Origin: Aeromonas veronii
Lineage (GTDB): Bacteria > Pseudomonadota > Gammaproteobacteria > Enterobacterales > Aeromonadaceae
DNA length: 64,000 bases
Assembly (NCBI GenBank): GCA_041319085.1
Contig: CP101033.1
Location: forward strand, 3,250,501 to 3,314,500
Reading direction: 5' to 3'
Numbering within the stretch: the first letter of the stretch is position 1; each line of letters opens with the position of its first letter. Shown here piece by piece: positions 52,089-59,777 of the stretch. A program made the position numbers and the translations under genes. The notes beneath the pieces are model-generated. The model saw only the letters and a list, made by a program, of their open reading frames with translations, ran no database searches and was not told the origin of the DNA.

Positions 52089-53251
52089 CCCTCTATATTC
52101 ACGCCTACAGCCTCATTAACGCCCTCGGCCGTGGCAAGGAGGAGGTGAGTACCGCCCTCGAGGCGTGGCGCACCCATGGCGCCAGCCCGCTCGATGGCGA
52201 GCGCTGGACGCTGGTCGATGGCCGCACCTCGCCGGTTGGCCGGGTGCGCCATTCACTGCCGGCGGTGACGTTGCCCCCCTACGACTCGCGCAACAACCGG
52301 CTGCTGCTTGCGACGCTGGCCGATATCGCAGACGAAGTGAACTCTGCTATCGCCCGTGTCGGCCCGCAGCGGGTGGCACTGGTGCTCGGCACCAGTACCT
52401 CCGGCATCGGCGAGGCCGAGGTTGCCGTTGCGGCGAATGAACGTGGCGAGACGCTGCCACCGCAGTTTGACTACGTGCAGCAGGAGCTCGGCTCACCCTC
52501 GCTGTTTCTTGCCTCCCATCTCGGCATTGAAGGGCCCGCGATGACCATCTCGACCGCCTGCTCCTCGAGTGCCCGTGCCTTTATCACTGCCCGCCGCCTG
52601 CTGGCCAGCGGTCAGGCCGATGTGGCGCTGGTCGGTGGCGCCGACTCGCTATGTGGCCTCACCCTCAACGGTTTTGACAGTCTCGAGTCCTTGAGCGAAC
52701 AGCGCTGCCACTCGTTTGCCGCCGGGCGCGACGGCATCAACATCGGCGAAGGGGCGGCCCTGTTTCTGGTGAGCCTGGAGCCTGCTCCGCTTGCCCTGCT
52801 GGGGGATGGAGAGTCATCGGATGCCTGGCATATCTCGGCGCCGCACCCGCAAGGGGAAGGTGCCGAGCGGGCGATGCGGATGGCGCTGACCCGTGCCGGC
52901 CTTGAGGCTGACCAGATCGGCTACGTCAACGCCCACGGCACCGCCACCCGCCTCAACGATGAGATGGAGAGCCGCGCGCTGGCGCGCCTCTTCCCGAACA
53001 AGGTGCCGGTCAGCTCGACCAAGGTGCTGACCGGCCACACCCTCGGGGCGGCCGGCGCGACCGAAGCGGCGCTCTGCTGCCTGCTGATCGAACGTGGCCT
53101 GCCGCTGCCACCGCAGGGTGAATTAGCCGATCCGGCACTGGCCCCCATCTCTCTTGTGCAAGAGCAGGGGCCGGTCGATATCATCATGTCCAACTCGTTT
53201 GCCTTTGGTGGCAACAACGTCAGCCTGATTTTTGGCAAAGAGGCATCATGA
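52085..53251 (+). CDS. apeO: APE beta-ketoacyl-ACP synthase 1
   Basis: 388 residues, FabF-like. Catalytic Cys159 is in STACSSS; the two His are in NAHGTAT and TGHTLGAAG. It elongates the polyene with malonyl-ACP units and probably pairs with the chain-length factor at 40691-41401, as ApeO-ApeC does in Xenorhabdus. Confidence 0.9.
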   Translation: MTLYIHAYSLINALGRGKEEVSTALEAWRTHGASPLDGERWTLVDGRTSPVGRVRHSLPAVTLPPYDSRNNRLLLATLADIADEVNSAIARVGPQRVALVLGTSTSGIGEAEVAVAANERGETLPPQFDYVQQELGSPSLFLASHLGIEGPAMTISTACSSSARAFITARRLLASGQADVALVGGADSLCGLTLNGFDSLESLSEQRCHSFAAGRDGINIGEGAALFLVSLEPAPLALLGDGESSDAWHISAPHPQGEGAERAMRMALTRAGLEADQIGYVNAHGTATRLNDEMESRALARLFPNKVPVSSTKVLTGHTLGAAGATEAALCCLLIERGLPLPPQGELADPALAPISLVQEQGPVDIIMSNSFAFGGNNVSLIFGKEAS

Positions 53252-53706
53252 CTTTTCCTCCCATAGCACAACTGCTTCCCCATCGCGCCCCCATGCTGTT
53301 GCTCGAACGCGTCACGGCACATGACGAGCAGAGTGTCTGCTGCGAAACGGTGGTGGGAGCACGGCAGGCGCTGCTGCTCGATGACAACGGCGATCTGCCC
53401 GGCTGGTGTGGCATCGAGCTGATGGCGCAAACCATCGCCGCCTGGGCGGGCATGCAGGCACATCATCATCAAGAGCCGGTGCGGATCGGCATGCTGCTCG
53501 GAACCCGCAAATACCAGAGCCAGCTGCCCGTCTTTACCGCTGGCAGCCTGCTGCGCATCAAGGCCCACTGCCTGCTGCAGGATGCCGGGATGGCCAGCTT
53601 TGAATGCAGCATCTGGCTTGGGGATCGCGAGTGTGCCAGAGCCCGCCTGAGCACTTATCAGCCCACCGAGGCGCAACTGACGGATTTACTGGAGCAGAAA
53701 CAATGA
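53248..53706 (+). CDS. apeP: APE 3-hydroxyacyl-ACP dehydratase, ApeP type
   Basis: 152 residues of the hotdog fold. Opens FPPIAQLLPHRAPMLLLERV (with the His typical of this subfamily), followed by GIELMAQTIAAWAGM. It is expected to form a heterocomplex with ApeI. Overlaps both neighbours by four bases. Confidence 0.86.
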   Translation: MTFPPIAQLLPHRAPMLLLERVTAHDEQSVCCETVVGARQALLLDDNGDLPGWCGIELMAQTIAAWAGMQAHHHQEPVRIGMLLGTRKYQSQLPVFTAGSLLRIKAHCLLQDAGMASFECSIWLGDRECARARLSTYQPTEAQLTDLLEQKQ

Positions 53707-54428
53707 ACTCGACCGTACTGGTAAGCGGTGCCAGCAAGGGGATTGGCCGTGCCATCGCCCTCAAGCTGGCGGCCGACGGTTTCACCGTGGTCGTCCACTA
53801 CCACAGCGACCAGCAGGGGGCGCAGGCGACCCTCGCCGAGATCACCGCCCAGGGTGGCAATGGCCGCCTCATCCAGTTCGATATCGGCGATCGTGCGCTG
53901 TGCCGCGAACGCCTTGAAGCCGACATCGAGCAGCACGGCGCTTACTACGGCGTGGTCTGCAATGCCGGTATCGTGCGTGACGGCGCCTTCCCGGCGCTCA
54001 CCGACGACGAGTGGGATGATGTCATCCATACCAACCTCGACGGTTTCTACAACCTGCTCAAGCCCTGCATCATGCCGATGATCGGGCTGCGCCGCGGCGG
54101 GCGTATCGTTACCCTTTCATCGGTCTCCGGCATCATGGGCAACCGTGGCCAGGTCAACTACAGCGCCTCCAAGGCCGGCCTTATCGGCGCGACCAAGGCG
54201 CTGGCACTGGAGCTCGCCAAACGGCGGATAACCGTCAACTGCGTGGCGCCCGGCCTTATCGACACCGGCATAGTCAGCCCGGAAGTAGAGAGCGAAGCGC
54301 TCAAGATGATCCCCCTCAAACGCATGGGGCAAGCAGAGGAGGTGGCCGGTCTGGTCTCCTACCTGATGTCCGACATCGCCGGCTATGTGACCCGGCAAGT
54401 AATTTCCATCAACGGAGGCCTGATATGA
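53703..54428 (+). CDS. apeQ: APE 3-oxoacyl-ACP reductase
   Basis: 241 residues, a short-chain dehydrogenase like FabG. NADPH-binding GASKGIG lies at 9-15, NAGI at 88-91, and the catalytic tetrad is Ser140, Tyr153 and Lys157 (NYSASK) plus an Asn. It reduces the keto group after each elongation. Confidence 0.93.
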   Translation: MNSTVLVSGASKGIGRAIALKLAADGFTVVVHYHSDQQGAQATLAEITAQGGNGRLIQFDIGDRALCRERLEADIEQHGAYYGVVCNAGIVRDGAFPALTDDEWDDVIHTNLDGFYNLLKPCIMPMIGLRRGGRIVTLSSVSGIMGNRGQVNYSASKAGLIGATKALALELAKRRITVNCVAPGLIDTGIVSPEVESEALKMIPLKRMGQAEEVAGLVSYLMSDIAGYVTRQVISINGGLI

Positions 54429-55666
54429 ATCGACGGGTCGTAGTCACCGGCATGGCCGGTGTGACCGCCTTTGGCAACGACTGGGCCAGCGTCAAAGCGC
54501 GCCTGCAGGCAGGACGTAACGCCGTGGTCACCATGCACGAGTGGGGCGTCTATGACGGGCTCAACACCCGGCTGGCCGCGCCGATCCGCGACTTTGCCCT
54601 GCCAGCCCACTATCCGCGCAAGAAGACTCGGGCCATGGGGCGAGTCTCCGAGATGTCGACCGTGGCCTCCGAGCTGGCACTGGAACAGGCGAAGTTGCTG
54701 AATGAACCGGTGCTCAGCGATGGCCGCACCGGTATCGCCTATGGCTCCTCCACCGGCAGCACGGCGCCCATCAGCGCCTTTGGCGCCATGCTCAACGACA
54801 AGACCACCGCCAACATCACCGCCACTACCTATGTGCAGATGATGCCGCATACGACGGCAGTCAATACCGGTCTCTTCTTCGGCCTGCGTGGCCGGGTCAT
54901 CCCTACCTCCAGCGCCTGCACCTCGGGCAGCCAGGGGATCGGCTATGCCTACGAGGCGATCCGCCACGGCTATCAGACCGTGATGGTGGCGGGCGGCGCG
55001 GAGGAGCTCTGCCCCTCCGAAGCGGTGGTGTTCGACACCCTGTTTGCCACCAGTCAACTCAACGATACCCCCGCGCTTACCCCGCGTCCGTTTGATGCTG
55101 CGCGTGATGGTCTGGTGATCGGGGAAGGGGCCGGCACCCTAGTGCTGGAAGAGCTGGAGCATGCCCTCGCCCGCGGTGCTCACATCATCGCCGAGCTGGT
55201 CAGTTTTGCCACCAACTGTGATGCGGCCCATGTCACCCAGCCCCAGAGCCAGACCATGCAACTCTGCATGCAGATGGCACTGGATCAGGCGGGGATCAAC
55301 CCGGAACAGATTGGCTATATCAGCGCCCATGGCACCGCTACCGAGCGGGGTGATATCGCCGAAAGCCAGGCGACCGCCGCCATCTTTGGCGACAGGACCC
55401 CCATCTCCTCCCTCAAGAGCTACTTTGGCCATACCCTGGGGGCCTGTGGTGCCATCGAAGCCTGGTTGTCGCTTGAGATGCTGCACGACGGCTGGTTTGC
55501 GCCGACCCTTAATCTGGCCAATCCGGACCCAGCCTGTGCGCCCCTCGACCACATCACAGGCAAAGGGCGACAGCTGGAGATCGAGTACCTGATGTCCAAC
55601 AACTTCGCCTTTGGCGGTATCAACACCTCGCTGATCTTTCGCCGCTGGCACGATGAAGCAAACTAG
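54425..55666 (+). CDS. apeR: APE beta-ketoacyl-ACP synthase 2
   Basis: 413 residues. Catalytic Cys165 in SSACTSGSQ; His in SAHGTATERGD and GHTLGACGAIEA. A second FabF-like synthase closes the operon; in characterised clusters one synthase begins chains and the other elongates them. Its transcription would have ended in the palindrome now split by the insertion sequence. Confidence 0.9.
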   Translation: MNRRVVVTGMAGVTAFGNDWASVKARLQAGRNAVVTMHEWGVYDGLNTRLAAPIRDFALPAHYPRKKTRAMGRVSEMSTVASELALEQAKLLNEPVLSDGRTGIAYGSSTGSTAPISAFGAMLNDKTTANITATTYVQMMPHTTAVNTGLFFGLRGRVIPTSSACTSGSQGIGYAYEAIRHGYQTVMVAGGAEELCPSEAVVFDTLFATSQLNDTPALTPRPFDAARDGLVIGEGAGTLVLEELEHALARGAHIIAELVSFATNCDAAHVTQPQSQTMQLCMQMALDQAGINPEQIGYISAHGTATERGDIAESQATAAIFGDRTPISSLKSYFGHTLGACGAIEAWLSLEMLHDGWFAPTLNLANPDPACAPLDHITGKGRQLEIEYLMSNNFAFGGINTSLIFRRWHDEAN

Positions 55667-55699
55667 GTAGCATCGCAGCGAAGCAACTAAAAAAAGGGG

Positions 55700-55709
55700 C
55701 CTATATGGC
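55700..55709. repeat. Target-site duplication, left copy
   Basis: CCTATATGGC, identical to 57210-57219. Ten bases (nine plus one chance match is possible; IS50 duplicates nine). Confidence 0.88.
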
Positions 55710-55806
55710 CTGTCTCTTGATCACAACTATTGGTGCTCAAGAGACTGCGCCAGTTCGTAGCCTTCCAGGAGGGTCTGGAGTCGAAACCAGCCCTCCCATA
55801 ATGCCG

Positions 55807-57105
55807 CTATTGAAGCCCGCCCCGTTCGTTTAGTGTCCTTCCAGCCCCCAGCTTGGCCAGGCTCCGGTACGCCCATCTCATATCCGGCACCTTGGTTGGC
55901 AACGGCGTTTTCTCTACCTTTCGCCAAAGCAGCTTCCACCCCGTCGGGCCTATCACCGTTTCGCAGCTTTGATTCTGTGCCGATGACTCCTCGTTGATAA
56001 ACCTCAATTGCAACAGACGCACCGCGATAAACGACAAGATGACGCACATCCGCTTCAGGTTATCCATGCTCTGCATCCTTAAGGTTTCTACCCGAGTGCC
56101 GGCACTCTTCCAGACCTTGTGATAATCCTCGATAAGCCAGCGCCGCTCGTAATAGCCGATAACCTTGCGGGCCTGTGCATCGTCGGTCACGGCTTCACTA
56201 GTCAGCAGGTGCCACTCCAGCCGGTCAGAGGCATCGCCCTGCTCAATGCATCCCACGTAGTAGAGCGGGATATCCGGCTCGTTACGCTTGTTGGCCGGAG
56301 CCTTTAGGGTGACTTTGGTAAACTTGATGTCGAGCACGGCCTCTCTGGCTTTTCTGCCGCCCCGCTGCGGTATTTTGACGACCTTGGTGCCGGCAGAGTG
56401 GCACTGCCGGGCATAGTCGTAGAGCTTGTGGTCATGCTCTTCGATACAGCGACTTTGCATCGAGCGCACCACAAAGCGTTGTTGGTTGCTCTGCTTGTAA
56501 TGCAGATATTCGTAGATATCCGCTTCCCGGTCACAGACCGAGATAACGTTGGCCATCTGAGTGCCGAGACGGGCGGCAAAGGCCACGGATGCCTCCTCCC
56601 ACTTGCGACTCTCTTTCTCCTTGTAAGGCCGGGTGGCATGCCGGTGGCTCTCTCCCCGCTTGCTGACATCACGGGTCCAGATACGCTGTGCAATCATGCC
56701 GACCACCTGCGATTTATGCGGAGCAAACAACAAGACGGAGTGAGCCAGCAGAGCGCGACTACTGCCTTGATTGGTGTGCCCCAGCTCATCATGGACGCTG
56801 GCATGGTTGAAGGTCAGGGCCGTGGTATCTTCCAGTGCCAGCAACAGGTCGTAGTCCCTGGCTAGGGCTGCGGTGGTGGCAAAGCCTGCATCAGCAATGG
56901 CATCGGCATTGACATGGTGGTTGCGAATAAAGCGATATGAGCCTTCCATGTCGGCGGGTGAGAGGGGAAGTTGTGACACGCAATCTCCGGGTTGTTGAGC
57001 AAGGGCGGTGGCGAGTTTGACGAGACGTTCAGTGCGTCTGGGGTCCTTGAGATTGGCATGGCCAAACTGGTCGAATGCCCATTGTTCGAGTTGGGTGAGA
57101 TGCAT
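55807..57105 (-). CDS. IS50-like (IS4 family) transposase
   Basis: 432 residues, intact. DDE residues: Asp93 (LALEDTTALTF), Asp192 (SVCDREADIYEY) and Glu326 in the YREK motif GYYERRWLIEDYHK with Lys330-334; the Glu position equals that of Tn5 transposase (Glu326). The N-terminal part (EQWAFDQFGHANLKDPRRTERL) resembles the Tn5 DNA-binding domain. It cuts and pastes the element by hairpin ends. No ribosome site is obvious. Confidence 0.95.
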   Translation of the reverse strand: MHLTQLEQWAFDQFGHANLKDPRRTERLVKLATALAQQPGDCVSQLPLSPADMEGSYRFIRNHHVNADAIADAGFATTAALARDYDLLLALEDTTALTFNHASVHDELGHTNQGSSRALLAHSVLLFAPHKSQVVGMIAQRIWTRDVSKRGESHRHATRPYKEKESRKWEEASVAFAARLGTQMANVISVCDREADIYEYLHYKQSNQQRFVVRSMQSRCIEEHDHKLYDYARQCHSAGTKVVKIPQRGGRKAREAVLDIKFTKVTLKAPANKRNEPDIPLYYVGCIEQGDASDRLEWHLLTSEAVTDDAQARKVIGYYERRWLIEDYHKVWKSAGTRVETLRMQSMDNLKRMCVILSFIAVRLLQLRFINEESSAQNQSCETVIGPTGWKLLWRKVEKTPLPTKVPDMRWAYRSLAKLGAGRTLNERGGLQ

Positions 57106-57163
57106 ATTAGAGCCGTGATAAGGGATGGCAAAAGAGTCAGATCACGGAGAAGGGAAAAGGTTC

Positions 57164-57192
57164 AAAAAAATCCCCAAGCGATGCTTGGGGAT
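57164..57192 (-). terminator. Inward-reading terminator inside the IS, upstream of the transposase
   Basis: On the minus strand: ATCCCCAAGC, short loop, GCTTGGGGAT, then TTTTTTT. It lies between the outside-like end and the transposase start, facing the transposase. It would stop transcription entering from the pip side. Confidence 0.8.
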
Positions 57193-57209
57193 TTGTGTAT
57201 AAGAGACAG

Positions 57210-57219
57210 CCTATATGGC
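57210..57219. repeat. Target-site duplication, right copy
   Basis: CCTATATGGC, identical to 55700-55709. Confidence 0.88.
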
Positions 57220-57256
57220 CCCCTTTTTCATCCGCAGTCCGGCGTCTCTATCCGCC

Positions 57257-58531
57257 TCAGCGATCCCGGTTCAGGGCGATAAGCTTGTCGAGCACCACCT
57301 CCCCGTCGGCCCGCAAGCCGTTGTGCTCATACTCGCTGGTGATCCAGGCGCGGCTGCTACCCAAGCCCCGCAGGGTCTCACGGCTGTAGTCAAATTCCAC
57401 ATACATATCCTCGGCATAGACGGCGCAGGCTACCGGCACCTGGTTGCGGGCCAGCTGGGCCGGGTCATAGAGCGCCCCCCAGTCCGCCTTGTTGGCCAGC
57501 AGATGAGCCGCCTCTTTCAGGGGTAGCAATTCGCGGAACTGCTCGAACATCCAGGGGTAAACCATCTCGCCGGTGAAAGCGAAATCCTTGCCGGGCGCCC
57601 AGTTCACCGCCGGGAACGCCCCTCTGACCCGATCCGCCGCCCAGCGAGTGGCCTCACCTTCGGCGTAGATAGCCTCGTGCAGGATGGCAAACAGCGGGTT
57701 GGTATTGAATGGCTGCATGCTCTGCACCTGATAGAGAAACGCCGGGCTCAGCTTGTCGCCGATAAAGGCCTCTTCCAGCAGGTAATAGAGCGCTTCAAAG
57801 GCGCCCGTGGCACCGAGATCCAGCCCTTGCTGCTGGAACTGCTCCACCGTCAGGCGCTGGCCGTTGGGCAATCGCACATCATGCTGGTGCAGATGGTTGG
57901 CCAGCCGGTTGGCAATCGCCTGGGCATGGGGGAAGCGGGCGAAGAAGGCGCGGTTCTTGTCGGCCACCCGCTGATAGGTGGCGCGGTAAACCTCCTCGGC
58001 ACTGCGGCCAATCGGCGCGATGCCGCCGGTGATATAGACCTCCCGCAGACTATCGGGAAAGAGCGAGAGATAGGTCAGGCAGCAAAAACCGCCAAAGCTC
58101 TGGCCCAGCAGACTCCAGCGATGCTTGGGGCTCAGCTCCTGCCGGATGAACTCGGCATCTTGTACTATGCTGTCGGCGCGAAAATGGCTGAGATACGCCG
58201 CCTGCTCGGCGGGTGTCAGTTTGGCCAGGATATGCCCGTGGATGGGGCTCGACATCCCGGTGCCACGCTGATCCAATAGCAACACTCTGAACTCCTGCAA
58301 CGCCCGCTTGAGCCAGCCACTATTGGCCGTCGGGCGCGGCGCCCCGAAACCGGGACCACCCTGCAAAAATAGCAGCCAGGGGAGCTTCTCATCGAGCTTG
58401 TCTTTGCGGCAGAGGGTACGGGCAAACAGAGTAATACTGTCGCCATCCGGCTCATCGTGATCGAGGGGAACGGTAAAAAAGTGCGGCTCGCAGTGGATAC
58501 CGTCCAGTACATAGCTCAAGGGGCTGTTCAT
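57257..58531 (-). CDS. pip: Prolyl aminopeptidase (proline iminopeptidase)
   Basis: 424 residues from MNSPLSYVLDGIHCEPHFFT (GGAGAG upstream), the size of the characterised Aeromonas sobria enzyme (425). Motifs: LQGGPGFGAPRP (oxyanion), GQSFGGFC (nucleophile Ser), YAEDMYVEFD (Asp) and EYEHNGLRADG (His). Family S33; removes N-terminal Pro (and hydroxyproline) from peptides, in the cytosol. The gene's 3' terminator was the one split by the IS. Confidence 0.93.
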   Translation of the reverse strand: MNSPLSYVLDGIHCEPHFFTVPLDHDEPDGDSITLFARTLCRKDKLDEKLPWLLFLQGGPGFGAPRPTANSGWLKRALQEFRVLLLDQRGTGMSSPIHGHILAKLTPAEQAAYLSHFRADSIVQDAEFIRQELSPKHRWSLLGQSFGGFCCLTYLSLFPDSLREVYITGGIAPIGRSAEEVYRATYQRVADKNRAFFARFPHAQAIANRLANHLHQHDVRLPNGQRLTVEQFQQQGLDLGATGAFEALYYLLEEAFIGDKLSPAFLYQVQSMQPFNTNPLFAILHEAIYAEGEATRWAADRVRGAFPAVNWAPGKDFAFTGEMVYPWMFEQFRELLPLKEAAHLLANKADWGALYDPAQLARNQVPVACAVYAEDMYVEFDYSRETLRGLGSSRAWITSEYEHNGLRADGEVVLDKLIALNRDR

Positions 58532-58923
58532 CTGGGATCTCTCCGTCAGGATGGGAACATCATTGACCCCATCATAGCCCCGCCCGGCCACGGGGTCACT
58601 CCGGTTTTCCAAAATGTTAACAATGGCTTAAAGGTCGAAACAGCCCCAGATTAGGCGCGGTTCAACCGTGCTGAATAAATTGTTTTGCGGGGGAGATTGA
58701 CGCCATGGCGCCATTCAACAAAGATGGCTCGCCTGCACAGGAGTGCAGCCATTCAGGCCGACAACATGGATAAGAGAACGTGATGAAACCGACGTGGATC
58801 AGGGCCAGAAAAAGAGAGAAGAAGCCATGCCCTGGCAGCATGCTGCAAACCGGAATGCTGCTGTTCAGCGCAACCTGTGGCGCAACGCTATTTTTGGCAG
58901 CATGCAACAGCAACTAGAAATGA
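58532..58923. other. Gap between pip and the tRNA genes
   Basis: No gene is supported. Two ORFs of about 80 codons on opposite strands have no ribosome site and no resemblance to proteins, and one runs into tRNA-Asn. The pip promoter should lie at its left end. Confidence 0.6.
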
Positions 58924-58951
58924 AAAAGCCCGCTCGATTGAGCGGGCTTTT
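58924..58951 (-). terminator. Terminator of the tRNA operon
   Basis: AAAAGCCCGCTC, loop, GAGCGGGCTTTT just past the CCA end of tRNA-Asn. Confidence 0.9.
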
Positions 58952-58957
58952 CGAATT

Positions 58958-59033
58958 TGGCTCCTCCTACTGGACTTGAACCAGTGACATACGGATTAAC
59001 AGTCCGCCGTTCTACCGACTGAACTAAGGAGGA
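58958..59033 (-). tRNA. tRNA-Asn (anticodon GTT)
   Basis: 76 bases with encoded CCA. Acceptor TCCTCCT/AGGAGGA, D-arm TTCAGTCGGTAGAA, anticodon loop CTGTTAAT (GTT), T-arm GGTTCAAGTCC. Four bases after tRNA-Phe. Confidence 0.96.
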
Positions 59034-59037
59034 ATTA

Positions 59038-59113
59038 TGGTGCCCAGAGACGGAATCGAACCGCCGACACGGGGATTTTCAATCCCCTGCTCTACCGACT
59101 GAGCTATCTGGGC
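59038..59113 (-). tRNA. tRNA-Phe (anticodon GAA)
   Basis: 76 bases with encoded CCA. Acceptor GCCCAGA/TCTGGGC, D-arm GCTCAGTCGGTAGAGC, anticodon loop TTGAAAA (GAA), T-arm GGTTCGATTCC. First gene of a two-tRNA transcript. Confidence 0.96.
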
Positions 59114-59123
59114 AACGGCGCGC

Positions 59124-59152
59124 ATTAAACCCTTTCTCGACTGGGGTGTCAA
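59124..59152 (-). promoter_or_regulatory. Promoter of the tRNA-Phe/tRNA-Asn operon
   Basis: On the minus strand: TTGACA, 17 bases, TTTAAT, followed by a GC-rich discriminator (GCGCGCC), the pattern of stringently controlled stable-RNA promoters. Confidence 0.82.
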
Positions 59153-59366
59153 CCATGATGGCTCGATAAAAAGCGCGTTCGCTCAACAACTGAACGTCAC
59201 GACCATTTATTATCCATTCCAGCCCCGTTTCCCGCACTTGCTCGCCTCTGCGCGCCATACGGGCTGCGCCAATATGGTGGAAATTCGAGACTCAGTGGGT
59301 CAGCCGCATTGAGCCGAATCCACTCTGCGAGTATGCTTTGCCGCAATGATACCGCCTGGAGGCAAC

Positions 59367-59714
59367 ATGAGTCTGAATATGCAAGAGTGGCGTGATGAGA
59401 CCACCGAGATCGTCAACGAACTGCTGGCCGATGGCAGCAATCCCGATGCGGATTACGACATCGAGCACCACTTCGCCTGCCAGGATTTCGACCGTCTGGA
59501 AAAAGCAGCGGTTGACCTGTTCAAGGCCGGTTTTGAAGTGACTGATGCCGAAGAGATGGAGCTGGATGACGGCGCCACCATCTTCTGCTTCGATGCCACC
59601 ATCGAGTGCAAGCTGAATGTCGAAGCGATCGTCGCCGATATCGCTAAGATGCTGCCCATCCTGGAAAAATATGGGGTGGATTACGATGGCTGGGGCACCT
59701 ACTTCCAGGATTGA
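59367..59714 (+). CDS. rraB: Regulator of ribonuclease E activity B (RraB)
   Basis: 115 residues from MSLNMQEWRDETTEIVNELL (an ATG at 59346 is in frame but weaker). Acidic; matches RraB with DGSNPDADYDIEHHFACQDF and YGVDYDGWGTYF at the C-terminus. It binds RNase E and alters degradosome make-up. Ends in a strong terminator. Confidence 0.93.
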   Translation: MSLNMQEWRDETTEIVNELLADGSNPDADYDIEHHFACQDFDRLEKAAVDLFKAGFEVTDAEEMELDDGATIFCFDATIECKLNVEAIVADIAKMLPILEKYGVDYDGWGTYFQD

Positions 59715-59731
59715 TCCTGCCTCCATCGTAA

Positions 59732-59766
59732 AACAACCAGGCCACCTGTCGGTGGCCTGGTTGTTT
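59732..59766. terminator. Convergent terminator between rraB and the EAL gene
   Basis: AACAACCAGGCCACC pairs with GGTGGCCTGGTTGTT around a TGTC loop. Confidence 0.9.
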
Positions 59767-59777
59767 CTGGCGATCTC

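Larger units (their letters stand above)
55710..57209 (-). mobile_element. IS50/Tn5-like insertion sequence (IS4 family), 1500 bp
   Basis: The ends are inverted repeats of 19 bases with 15 matches: CTGTCTCTTGATCACAACT (left, inside end) and CTGTCTCTTATACACAAAT (right, outside end, read inward). The right end matches the Tn5 outside end at 17 of 19 positions; the first 14 bases of the left end equal the Tn5 inside end, including a GATC Dam site. The transposase gene starts near the outside-like end, as in IS50. A ten-base duplication flanks it. The element appears complete. Confidence 0.95.
55691..57228. terminator. APE/pip terminator hairpin, split by the insertion sequence
   Basis: Removing the 1500-base element and one copy of its target duplication restores AAAAAGGGGCC, TATAT, GGCCCC, C, TTTTT: a bidirectional rho-independent hairpin. 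The left arm is at 55691-55701 and the right arm ends at 57228. The arms are now 1.5 kb apart, so the hairpin can hardly form. Confidence 0.8.

Noticed and set aside
38931..55666. The APE cluster as a new type of gene system
   Set aside because: Gene content and order match the described aryl polyene clusters; only the lyase residues and flanks are notable.
57195..57209. Right IS end resembles the adapter end used in Tn5-based sequencing libraries
   Set aside because: An adapter artefact is unlikely: a full transposase gene, a second, different end and a ten-base target duplication are present.
58743..58979. 78-codon ORF reaching into tRNA-Asn
   Set aside because: Overlaps a tRNA gene and has no ribosome site.
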